From contig NC_092670.1 in NCBI RefSeq assembly GCF_964355755.1, positions 11,347,201 through 11,411,200 on the forward strand: 64,000 nucleotides of DNA. The letters run 5' to 3'. Under the pieces are notes generated by a model. The model had not been told where the DNA came from and ran no database searches. It saw only the letters and a program-made list of their open reading frames with translations. The stretch is from Antedon mediterranea (lineage: Eukaryota > Echinodermata > Crinoidea > Comatulida > Antedonidae). The translations under genes were made by a program, and so were the position numbers. Positions within the stretch are counted from its first letter, which is position 1. The number at the start of each line of letters is the position of its first letter. This document shows positions 11,201-21,122 of the stretch, piece by piece.

Positions 11201-14200
11201 CAGCGTTAGTTCTCTGTGTGCCTATGTATGCCAAGCCAAGTACGCCATTTGAGAAGTCTTGGTATGTAAATAAGTGGGCTAAGCAAAATTTCATGTGATT
11301 TTGTTTGCTGTACATCTGCAAGTAATAAAAAAATAATTAATTAAAACAAAATAATGCATAACTAATGTACTAAACAATTATGAATCATGTCAAAATTGTT
11401 CTACTGCAATTACTGCAGTAACTACATTATTATTCAGTATTTGAGATTTGTGTAAATTTTCTTGAAAAAAATAACCATATGATTCCCATCTTAATATGGT
11501 ATTAGATTTTTGTATTATTTTATGCAAGAATGGTTTTAAACATAAGATTACCTCCAACAGGTCCTGTACCTCCCACACTTCACCATTTGGTGGATCCGTA
11601 TTGTAATGATTTTTGTGTAACTTTGTTTTATGAACAGTAACCTGCGAAAAAGATATTATTTAATCATGTGAGAATAAACAAAAAATCTATTCAAAAGTTT
11701 ACTGCAAGAATGTATTCCTGGTTTATTTTAAAAAATGTCCATATTACAATATTATTATGAGCGAGTGAGTGAATATTTGGTAAAAGGATCTGTATACAGA
11801 GCAGCTTCGAAAGTATGGGTCTGGAGCCCACTTAATCTGCTGTGATTCTGGAAGTAAAAGTCTTTGACTCCATACTCATGGGATGTTTTTAATACTTTAT
11901 CAAAATTGCTACCATTAGAAGAAGATGGGAGATCATGCAAAATATATCGGGAAGCTCCTGCGATTATCAGGATTCTTGGGAGGTCGTAATGTATCGTCAC
12001 TGACAAGCACTATAATTGTATGCATTTTACCTCCGCAACTTCAAAGTAGAATCCACCATAGTTTCTGCCATCCCAGTTTGTTCGTTTATAGATCAAATTG
12101 ACTCGGTCCACTAAGGAGATCTGTCGTTGAAAAAAGATTGTAAAGTTTAGTTCACATTTCCAGTTACTCCCTAATCCCATAATAGCTTTCGTTCGGGGAC
12201 ATTAGAAGATAAAGAAAGTGATTTAACAGACTGTAACAGCTTTGTAATATGGACGGAATGTATGTTCCACTGTTCACGCACTGTAATCTTCGTGTACCAT
12301 CCCAAAACATATATTCAAATTTTATACTTACTAAGTAATTAATTGTCTGTGACATACTACTCTGTCCCATGTTGACATAGAATATGTTATCTGCTGTTAA
12401 GAGTAAGGGGCAGACGTGCCTGGGAGGGGGACGGAGTGACCTCCTTGTTCTTGAATGGTCATCTAAATAGTAAATAATAATAATATTCATTTATACCAGT
12501 ACATGCAACTATGATGGCCTTACAAGTACATATATACCATTGTGAATGCCATACATGTATGTTTAAGTGCATACTTCAATGAAAACCATAAGTATGTATA
12601 AGAACGTATGCAACAACAATGGCCATATATGTATATCAGTAAGTACAAATATGGAACGTTGATGTCCTTATAAGTACTGTTAAATGTTAAGATTGTATTT
12701 GTGAATGTGCGCAACCCTAGGGAGGAACATGGCCTCTGTGATTAAATAAAGTTGATTTGAAATTGATGTTGATTGAATGCTACAATGATGCCATATTATA
12801 AGTATGTCACAAAGCTGGCCATAGTATACGAAACAGAATATATGTCACAGTGATTGTTATTTACAAATAAGAACACATATTGCATGATGATTGTCTGAAG
12901 ATTCCTGTACAGTACAAGTAAGTATGTATTTATTCTGGTCCTCAAACTTACTATAACTGGAAACTAAGGACATTTTGACAATCCCCTACCTTTCGAATAG
13001 TGTACTAAGTTCTTTAACATGCACTGTATGTACACGGGACCAATGGCTTTACATCCCATTTGAAGGACCATCCAGAACGCAACCGGGCCCAACATTGCTT
13101 AACTTCGGTGATCTTACGAGAACCAGTGATCAACACAGTATGGCCGTATCATATATGTAGTTATTATGTGTACAGGTACTAGTATGAACACAACTGAAGC
13201 ATAAAAAGACTCAATATACACAGGTAAAGTACATTTTCAAAAGAGAGAATACACAATCTATTTTGTTTTTACTGTACCTTCATTTTCCTTGGTGTAATGG
13301 TGATGGTGATGATGGTAGTCTTCTTCCTCACCTCTTTCATATTTCAAATCTTTTGGAAGGTGATTACCGTGTGCACAATATGTATGCCTATATCAATAAA
13401 GAACAATCATGATGGATTACTTACTTTGATAAACTAAAGCTTTGTCTACACTATTAAACTAGTTTGACAACAAAAATGTGATGTGCTCAAATATGGTAGT
13501 AATATGTCAAAATATGGTAGTGATATGACATCATCATGTCCATATATGGGCACATCACATTTTTTTTTGTCACATAAAGTTTGATAGTGTAGACAGAGCT
13601 TTACAAAGGCCATTGACACGAAAGGAAGACATTAATACACCCTTGAAAAAATAGACATTTACCTACATTATCTACCTATAGTATAATTTCACGAATAAAG
13701 GGCTTCATTATGAAAGTTTCTGAAGTATCAAACTTTAGGATGCGAATTTATTGTTCTTAAAAAATGGCTTCGAAAACAAGGTCTTTTTATAGTAAACACC
13801 TACTTCATATAGTGCTTACGTTTCACAGGTCACATGATTATAACCAACCACTTACGTTTCATTTACTTTGCGATCAGATTTCCGGTATGAAATCATAGTA
13901 CCATTCCTAGCGTCTGTTAAATGTCTCCATGAAGGCTACAAAAAAATAATACAGAATTATTACAATTTTATAATTTATAGGAATATACTACTGTTTTTGA
14001 ACATCAAAATTGTGGCGAACATTTTGTACTTTTGAATCTCCTTCTAAACTACAGTATAGGCACCTTTTTTTGCTATACCATTTTATGTTTATTTCAAACA
14101 ACATGAGATAGTACATATTTCTTTCTTTATCAACAATTGAAATGGAAATGAAACCTGAAGATCGACTTATCGATCGTCTCACCTACTAAAAACGTATGAC

Positions 14201-17200
14201 ATTAAATGAATATGTAGCTTAGTTTGTTTCACAGTGGTAACAATTTGACCTTCTCAGCAGGAGGCAATTTTAGAAATCCGATTTTCAATTAAACATGTTT
14301 TTAGACTAATTACATACTTTATTTATTTACTAATTTATTAGATTTTGATTTTTTTAAGCTTTGTACCTCAGAGTTTTAACATCAAGTCAATTTCAAAGAA
14401 AGTCTACATTATCAAATTAGTTTGACAAAAAAAGTGTGTTGGGCCCAAATATGGAAGTGACATGACATCATCATTATCCATATATGGGCAAATCACATAA
14501 AGTTTGATAAAGTTAGAACAATGCAATCTTTCTCATATTGCCTCATACAGAAAATGAAATGACTAATTTGAATTGTAAATTGACTGTTAACTTTCATAAA
14601 ATTACTCATAGAAAATGTGAAAGGAAGTGTATCGCTCGCATCCAAGCTGAGCTTTCCTATGATGACTCATTGAGATCTAAGAAAAGGTTGCGAAAGTGCC
14701 ATCAGCAAAACTGAGTCAGTTGGATGGTTTACAAGTGTTCAATTGTACAGTAGTAGGAAACAGACTACAATCTGATGCTAATTTTCCACTAGCCCAAACG
14801 TCAATTGGGATAGTTTGACAGATGTTACTAGCCCACACTCAAACACATACAATCACACAAATATTGTGGGTTGGAAACTGGAAACTAGCCTAAAGTTATT
14901 GTTTGTTTGTGCTAGTACTGGTCTGATTTTCAATAGGCTAGTATATGAAACAAAAGAACTGGAACAAACTATTGATTTTTTTATTTAAATAAATGAACGT
15001 AAATGAAAAGACATAATAATTAAGGACATTTCAATTAGATAACTAGACATGAAACTCGTCACTTTGACGAGTTAGTTATCCGCACGACAAACGCCACGAG
15101 CACGTCATACGTTGGAATATTGCACACAGAAAAAGATTATGGCATTATGACCTGAACAAGAATATGATTATGTTATTATTGCTGAATTCTGTTATTTTGT
15201 GTCAAATAGTATACACAGTATAATCTGTATACATCACATACAGTGTAGAATAGGTGAAATTACGGGACCCGCTATTTACTCCAATTTTTAACATGTTGAC
15301 GGTTTCAAAATGAAACCCGAAGGTAGCAATTTCGGAAGGAAATTATCTCAGCAACAACATATTAGCATGTAGAAGAAATTTGAATACGTGAAATATTGAT
15401 GCACGCTCTTTTAAATGTAATGAATTATAATGCAAAAGATGAAAATACGACTTTTTTTATTTAACTGGCCATATGATGACGTCACAACATCCGATTGGCA
15501 AAATGTTCACATGATTTCGTATCTACAATTCAATAGCTTCCAGAAAACGTTTTAATCGTGATTATCACATTTCATTCTTACGAGCTATAACAGATTAAAA
15601 TTTTCTGTAAAGATGAAATTTATGCAACATGTAATTTAAATTTTTAGGCATGATGACGTCATAAAAATTAAAATATTTTTAACTCATGCGAAAGACAGTT
15701 GATTGACCTAGACAATATCAAAATCGGGGTGAAAATGGAAAACGGATAAGTGTAGATGCGCTCTATTAAATGTGATAAGCTATGACGAAAGATACAAAAA
15801 TCCTAAATTTTGTATTCGCGTGGCCATACAGTGACGTCACAATGTCCGGTTAGCCATATTAATGCATGATCCGATATTTACAACTCATCAACTTCCAGAA
15901 TATGCAATAAAAATAACTTTCACCGTTTAGTTTAGAAACTACGACTGTTTAAAAAAAGGTATAATTTTGACAAATTTTGACGGATTTTTGAACTTTTTCA
16001 TCAAAAACGCACATAAATTATCCAATTCGACGTGCCCGTATGACGAAATTTTAAGTCGAAAATGTTTATAAATTGGTAAAATTACTAAAAAAGGGTGGAA
16101 AAACATAAATCACGGAAAAAAAATCGTTTTCAACGCTACGTGTGCACCGCACGTGTAAAAAAATGCGCACGAGTGGGAATTTTTGACATGCTCAAAATGA
16201 CATGAAACGCGTAGAAAGTTGATTAGAAATTGATTTCTCTCAATTTGAAATTTTAAACGCGCGTGTGCGCGTAACTTCGTGTGCAACATGCCATTTTTTT
16301 CCCACAGTCAGTTAGCGCAAGATATAAATTAAACTTTTGTTAAGTTTCAATTTAAATTGTTATATGGTTTTCGATCTATATTAAATATGCGAAATTCGTA
16401 AAAACGCGCGTAAGTCATGTGGCCCAACTCTGTCGTCATTCACAATAGGAGGTGCACAATTTCACGTGAATGCCCACATTTTGACAAAGTTATAAAATGT
16501 TATGTTTACACGTTTTTGAGTTACGAGAGACACAAAATTGACAGAAAGAAAGAATAATACAGAAAAAAAAAAAGATGATTTCATACAGTTACAAGGAGTT
16601 ATCCGCTGAATGCGGATAACTAATTATTATAATTAGAATATTTATCAGACATACGATACTGACCTCAATAATATATGTTTCTTGATCTGTTACTATTTTT
16701 GCATTTATTGTGTTACCATCCTCAATATGACAATGGACATGTGAATCATAATCATCTGTATAAACAAATTATTAATAAAAATTTTAAAAAATGAGCAATT
16801 TAAATAAAATCCAAATATCTGTCAATTGATCATTCAACATCAATCAGTCTTTTTTAGTAATCTATTACCAATAAAATTGTAATGATATACAGGGATTTTT
16901 TTATGATATAACATAAAAATATAGCTTAAAGGTATATTGTCCCTAAAAACAATAAATCAAACTTTGAATATGTCATTTTGTAGTTTTAATAAACTTTTCA
17001 ATTTTGCCTTTAAGGAAAGGAATCAACAAAAATAATGATTACGCTTATAAAAAGAAAAAAATAAACAGTTACATCAACGACAAACCCATTGACTTCCAGA
17101 CTTTTGGCCTATAACATTTTTTCAACAAATTATTTTTTTATGGGGAAAAATAATAGTTGTAGTATTAGTGGTACAACGTCAGGGTTAGTTAATCTAAAGT

Positions 17201-18788
17201 ATCTCTGTAATTTAAATGTTGCTTGCTGTTGGATGTGATATAATCAAAATTACCTCTTAAGTGTCCTTCAAGTATACTATCTCTATCAAAATCATACTCT
17301 TCTTTTGTACCATCATCTCCTATTGCGTAAGCTTTAAAATTGGTTGATAAAGCCGTTTGAGATGGTCTAAGTTCCATATCAAATTTCCTTTAAAAAGAAA
17401 AGTCAATTTTATTTTATCAACTTATTTGGCATTGTCTGATAAAACTCTAGTAAAAGCTGAGATAGAGGGTAATTAATATACTGTAGTAACATTGACATTC
17501 TGATGGGTGCATTCAGGCTATTGGTGAACTATCCACAAAGGTTAAACAAACTAATCTGGGCGAGCCTTAACAGGCCCAATGACAATTAACTATTTTTTAA
17601 TATTTTATTAAAATTAAAATATTTTACTAGAAATATTCAAATTTGTTGGGGTCATAGGCCTACAAACATAATATATAATGCATTACAATGACTGAAAACA
17701 GCACCATGACAATGAGCAGGTCAACAGACTTTTGTATTTTATACTGTGTAAGCAAAAAGGTTAAATTGAGACTGAGGAAATAGAAAAGGGTTAATACTGT
17801 ATTTAAATAATTGTGGCATAATATGATTTTACATACTTTCCTAGAGTTGTAAAAGTTATGTATCGCACATGTCGATCAACATGATCGGCACCTCGTTTGA
17901 CTACGTGATGTTTGATGTTGTCCGTGTGAAGAGTATCGTAGTAGTGTAGGACATGATGAAGGCTTCCTGCAAAATGAAAGATCATATTTATCATGGAATG
18001 GAAATGTATTTAGCGTGCTCTTCATATGTGAAAAAGGCATGTCTGGCGACGCTCCATTAGGTTTATCGCAAAAAGCTTGATTTTGCAAGGAACGTCATTG
18101 AGGGGGATGGGAGGGTTTCGGAGCAAATGATGTGTACCTACAAACAACAAATCATGTGCGTACTCATTTACGTGATGTTTTTCCCCAATCCTTCCAACAA
18201 TAAGGTTTATCGCAATTATCTTGATTTCGTAAGAAACGTCATTGCACGATGCATAATGGGAAGGGTTTGGGAGCAATAGCGCCACCGTATAATACAAACT
18301 TTATATACTGGTGGTGGCCCTATTTGCGAAAAACCGGAACTTGTTTTTATTTTGCAAACAAAATAAAAGTAAACACGACTAATGTATTAAACTGACATTG
18401 TTAAATTAAAGGTTACTAGGCTAGGCCCTAGCCTAGGGCCTACTTGTAGGGCCTAGCTAAGCCAAAACATAAGTAGCCTACATAGCTACTGTAGACCTGT
18501 CCTATCACAGAGGCTTAGAGTAATACTTATAATAGTCCAGACGGATCCCGACTAGACTAGCTAGGCCTGGTTATCCGTTTGGAGCTACTACTTCTAGACC
18601 TAGGCTAGCCTACTAGGCCTAACTATCCTTATTTCGGTCAACAAAGCAAGGTTATTTTAATACTATTTTAAACCAAATGTGGTTATTTTCAAATGTATAT
18701 AAATACCCACACACATACCTTGACTTCTCGGTAACAGAAAAACGCAGATAGTAATAAAATAAAGTTCAAATATATCGATTTTCGGCAT
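5202..18788 (-). CDS. ADAM17: ADAM17/TACE-type metalloprotease, complete, 21 coding exons
   Basis: Membrane sheddase that cuts ectodomains of cell-surface proteins. Exons in transcript order (plus coordinates): 18719-18788, 17837-17966, 17254-17387, 16664-16755, 13856-13935, 13278-13387, 12332-12462, 12031-12120, 11552-11641, 11180-11315, 10984-11091, 10416-10543, 10180-10249, 9244-9379, 8661-8831, 8409-8482, 7766-7896, 7258-7336, 6823-6911, 5774-5827, 5202-5288. All introns are GT-AG; the sum is 2190 nt, 729 residues. Seen: signal peptide 1-23; prodomain with likely cysteine-switch Cys173; six histidines at 194-199; furin site RTRR ending at 213; zinc motif [11 protein letters not shown] at 390-400, split by an intron; Met-turn LMYPASVSG; Cys-rich disintegrin and membrane-proximal regions; the juxtamembrane DLIERFFD stretch matching the CANDIS helix; transmembrane helix about 661-680; tail of about 49 residues. 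The ectodomain matches ADAM17 rather than ADAM10 throughout. The tail is much shorter than in vertebrate ADAM17 (about 130 residues). Terminal exons are the least certain. Confidence 0.96.
5904..6064. mobile_element. MITE-like palindromic element, family B, copy 1
   Basis: About 160 bp whose ends are inverted repeats ('aagctctgtttacactat' against 'atagtgtagaca'), with an inner inverted pair 'gtgatgtg ... cacatcac' around the 'atggtagtgatat' core. It has no coding capacity. It lies in the ADAM17 intron between exons 19 and 20. Confidence 0.85.
6116..6676. mobile_element. Palindromic repeat family C, full-length copy
   Basis: Starts with 'ttaaagatgtattgtccc' and ends with the inverted form 'gggacaatacatctttaa'. 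About 560 bp, AT-rich, no open frame. A shorter relative with the same ends is at 53262-53613. It lies in an ADAM17 intron. Confidence 0.85.
6761..6872. repeat. 56-bp exact tandem duplication at an ADAM17 exon end
   Basis: Copies 6761-6816 and 6817-6872 are identical. Each carries the last 50 coding bases of the transmembrane exon and its splice donor (GTAAGT on the minus strand). The model uses the donor nearer the acceptor (exon end 6823). The distal donor would add 56 bases, shift the frame and give a stop shortly after the membrane helix. Confidence 0.95.
7082..7167. repeat. Short tandem duplication, about 43 bp
   Basis: The word 'acatgacaaatacagatatg' followed by 'acaggtctaacattgagagc' and 'atttat' occurs twice in direct tandem. 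It lies in the ADAM17 intron between exons 18 and 19. Confidence 0.8.
7972..8219 (-). mobile_element. tRNA-derived SINE
   Basis: Read on the minus strand, the head has an A-box-like 'gtggcccagctttaagacag' and a B-box 'gggttcgaggctc', in tRNA-like order and spacing. The tail contains 'gtgcactttaaagaacct' and 'agtacatctttcgagac'. The tail is shared with the 5S-headed SINE at 12970-13146 and the fragment at 30672-30770. It ends about 80 bp from ADAM17 exon 17. Confidence 0.7.
9574..10145. repeat. 197-bp tandem array, about 2.9 copies
   Basis: The anchor 'catgtgtaccca' recurs at 9581, 9778 and 9975, spaced exactly 197 bp. The first two units are nearly identical; the third is more diverged. It lies in the ADAM17 intron between exons 13 and 14. 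Confidence 0.93.
10605..10950. repeat. Degenerate minisatellite of about 17 bp
   Basis: Many imperfect copies of a unit like 'aataagtgctactgtga' fill the ADAM17 intron between exons 11 and 12. Units vary from 14 to 18 bp. Confidence 0.85.
12970..13146 (-). mobile_element. 5S-rRNA-derived SINE (SINE3-like)
   Basis: On the minus strand the head reads 'cggccatac' then 'tcaccgaagttaagcaatgt' and 'tgggcccggttg' and 'ctggatgg', in the order of the 5S rRNA internal-promoter region. It then runs into 'gtgcatgttaaagaactt' and 'agtacactattcgaaagg', the same tail as in the tRNA-headed SINE at 7972-8219. It is not a functional 5S gene, because the first part is diverged and the SINE tail follows. It lies in the ADAM17 intron between exons 6 and 7. 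Confidence 0.78.
13434..13602. mobile_element. MITE-like family B, copy 2
   Basis: The best preserved copy: 'aagctttgtctacactatta' at the left and its complement 'gatagtgtagacagagcttt' at the right, with inner 'gatgtg'/'cacatcac' arms. Nearly the whole 169 bp can fold into one hairpin. Confidence 0.88.
14397..14520. mobile_element. MITE-like family B, diverged copy 3
   Basis: It shares the core 'gcccaaatatggaagtgaca' and 'ccatatatgggca' with the other copies; the ends are eroded. It is in the ADAM17 intron between exons 4 and 5, the same intron as the hairpin-ended element at 15038-16621. Confidence 0.75.
15038..16621. mobile_element. 1.6-kb non-coding element with hairpin ends, unclassified
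   Basis: The left end (15038-15080) is a hairpin: outer arms gataact/agttatc and inner arms aactcgtca/tgacgagtt. The right end (16597-16621) is a perfect 10-bp stem, agttatccgc/gcggataact, with a 5-base loop. 'agttatccgc' therefore occurs in direct orientation at both ends. The interior has no long open frame, has several 'tgacgtcac'-like words, and shows a diverged internal repeat about 355 bp apart near 15475 and 15830. A 3' hairpin followed by CTAAT could fit a non-autonomous Helitron/Helentron, but this is unproven. Confidence 0.55.
16926..17160. repeat. Family C fragment
   Basis: Begins 'ttaaaggtatattgtccc' and has internal similarity to 46470-46680 and 53262-53613; the right end is eroded. 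It lies between ADAM17 exons 3 and 4. Confidence 0.6.
18411..18620. repeat. CTAGGC-rich low-complexity palindromic tract
   Basis: Repeated 'ctaggcct', 'gcctagct' and 'taggccc' words make it largely self-complementary. It starts about 100 bp inside ADAM17 intron 1. A similar tract lies just upstream of the GCLC start exon. Confidence 0.75.
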
Positions 18789-19039
18789 CACGAAGAACAA
18801 AATAATTTACTAGGCCTAGCCTAGCAGCCTACACACACAGGAAATGCCTGACGTGACGACCCGACGATCCGCGTCTGCGAGGAGGATGATCGACGCTAGG
18901 CCGACAAAACACGACGAACAACAAATCAATGAAAAATACAAGAGGGCGGCAGACACATTTTTTCTCTCATCATTATTACGGTATTATCATAGCTTTCAAT
19001 ATATCTGTTTCAATCTAAGATTTTATATAGTCTAGTCGA

Positions 19040-19166
19040 AGGCTTGGTTCCCACTAGGACGCAACGCAAGGACGTAAGCGAGTCGCACCATTGCGAATAA
19101 TCCATCGCTTGTGATTGGTCAACTTACTCACTTATGTTGCGTCTCTAGTATGAAACAAGCATTAGT
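19040..19166. mobile_element. MITE-like family A, copy 1
   Basis: Left arm 'ggcttggttcccactaggac' then 'gcaacgcaag'; right arm 'gttgcgtctctagta'; middle 'aataatccatcgcttgtgat' then 'tggtcaact'. It lies about 250 bp upstream of the ADAM17 start codon, so it may be close to its promoter. Confidence 0.8.
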
Positions 19167-19859
19167 CTATAGATAGCTGCACAATATCTCGGCAAAGTAT
19201 CTTGAGATAATTCAAAACCATACATTTCTATTTTAAACAGATACAACTAAAAGTAGTGTGTTCATTAATAGTTTTATTAATATTATTATCTAACTTTCCT
19301 TAGTTTTATTAGCATTACCATAAATCCACACAGTAATAATGAAATATTTCCAATTTGTTTTTGCTATTTCAGATAGGAACTCATTTTTAGTAATTTAAAT
19401 TGACTACCCTACTATGCCCATCAAGACAAACGACAATGAATAAAATATTTAAAACACAAATTTTAATTAAAATATATGTTTAGAATTTCCAAAGTCTATA
19501 GCATATATTGCATGCTACATATTATTTATAAACATGGAATGAAAGGAATGGGTTGAGGTATACTTAAAAGCTAAAAAAAATAGTAGTATAGTCTAGAGAT
19601 CCAAATGGAAAAACCTGTTTTCCAAGGACTGTCCTGGGAACAACCCCTATTTAAGTTTCACTCACTGTACAAAGAGTGTTGTAAAACACTTAGAGGAGTG
19701 CATAGGCACAAAACAAGCATCCATTGGCTGGGCCGTCAAACTCTGACGATATTGACAGTTAAGGTAATTTCAGTTGCTTTTAAAGATGAAAATCATTGTT
19801 TGGGGCACTCATTATTGTTTTTTTTTTTCAGGAAATATATTTTTCTCCCCAATAAAGTC

Positions 19860-20200
19860 ATTTATCCCCGACCGTTTTTGATTGATTCAAGAGGGGACTA
19901 CCAATGAAATGAGACTGATTGAGAAGACACTTCAAATGAGAACGCACTATTTAAGAGACAATGTTATTGAGGGGACACTCCAAAACGAGAATAATGTTAT
20001 TGAGTGGTTACTCCAAATGAGGATACAGCAGGGATACCGCAAGGGAAATTGTTATTGAGGGGACACTCCAAATGAGGGTGCCTTAAACACAACTTCTATT
20101 GATGGAACACTACAAATGAGGGGGACTGCTTATTGAGGGGACTCCTTGTTCAAAGGACATCTTAAATCATGATGCTCATACTATTTAGGGAGGACACTTT
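19860..20200. repeat. Degenerate 'attgaggggacac' array
   Basis: The phrase 'attgaggggacactccaaat' (and 'gagg') recurs several times with irregular spacing. Related phrases occur at 7465-7600 and 28180-28235. It accounts for the open frame at 19605-19907. Confidence 0.75.
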
Positions 20201-20440
20201 TTTGGTCCTGAAATGTCTACTATATTAAACACTAAGTTTCAAACCATTTACCTAACATAAAATAGCTGCTGAGTTTGCGATTCTGTTATACACACAATAT
20301 TACAATAACTAATATACATATTGCATAAATGCTAAAAAATTTTTCTTAATACCTAACAATCATATCGACAGATAAAATAACCAAATAAGGTATGATTTTT
20401 GAAAAGTAAAATACATAAAATATGCTGTAATAATCCAATG

Positions 20441-20590
20441 GTCGGTCATGTATATGTCAGACATTGTTTGCCTCTCTTTACCCAAGTGTACAAATGGGTA
20501 CCTAGTAAGGTCAAAACACAATTGCGCTTATTACTAGCTGTAACATTGTGGAAGCACGTTCGATCAAAATAATCGGGGTAATAATGTGAA
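20441..20590 (-). repeat. Dispersed-repeat fragment (SINE-like), inverted copy
   Basis: It matches in reverse complement the stretch at 27778-27925 ('aaatgggtacctagtaaggt' against 'accgttaccaggtaacc'). A third copy is at 58424-58535. It may be a tRNA-derived SINE body, but no clear A and B boxes were read. Confidence 0.5.
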
Positions 20591-20893
20591 AACAGCACAT
20601 AATGTATATATAGAATTTGCACTATATAAATGAATACATTATCATATATCCGACTTCAGGCTCAAACGGTTTAATAAACTGTATAAGATGCAGCACTGAA
20701 AGCATATGCACATGTTCAAAAACCAATCAGTGATGTGATATCTCCTGAAACTAGCCCACATAATAAATTGGATTTTAAACATTTGCAGATACTGTATCAA
20801 CCGCACTCTTGTTTTAGTTACTGCAACATTATGTAATCTATGAGTTGTTACCAAATTTGTTGGATATGCTTATATTCTTAAATATTATTATGT

Positions 20894-20899
20894 TTTATT
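20894..20899 (-). promoter_or_regulatory. Candidate polyadenylation signal of GCLC
   Basis: AATAAA on the minus strand, about 225 bases beyond the GCLC stop codon. It is plausible by distance only. Confidence 0.4.
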
Positions 20900-21122
20900 T
20901 AAATTAAATTGTTTACTGTATACTGTACCTAAAGCTAAACATACCATTTTTATCAAATATTATTTTTCAAATATATCCAGAATTAGAAACATAAAAATAT
21001 ATAAATATTTGTTTTGAATTCTATAACTCTGCATAATTCTAGTAACAATCAAAACCTATTTGGCCATATGAAATTACAATTTAGTTTTTACAAACGCAAA
21101 AAGTCATCCAGAAACGTAGAAT

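Larger units (their letters stand above)
18789..21122. other. Interval between ADAM17 start and GCLC stop
   Basis: It should hold the ADAM17 promoter and 5' UTR (right of 18788) and the GCLC 3' UTR (left of 21123). It also holds a family A MITE, a degenerate 'attgaggggaca' array and a dispersed-repeat fragment. No further gene is supported. Confidence 0.65.

Noticed and set aside
13085-13146. Possible 5S rRNA gene on the minus strand
   Set aside because: The 5S similarity is partial and diverged, and the sequence continues into a SINE tail, so it is a retroposon.
18844-19035. Plus-strand open frame starting MPDVTTRRSASARR, divergent from ADAM17
   Set aside because: It is short, in the presumed ADAM17 5' UTR/promoter, with no conserved feature; a divergent transcript cannot be excluded.
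19605-19907. 100-codon plus-strand open frame
   Set aside because: It is built from the 'attgaggggaca' dispersed repeat.
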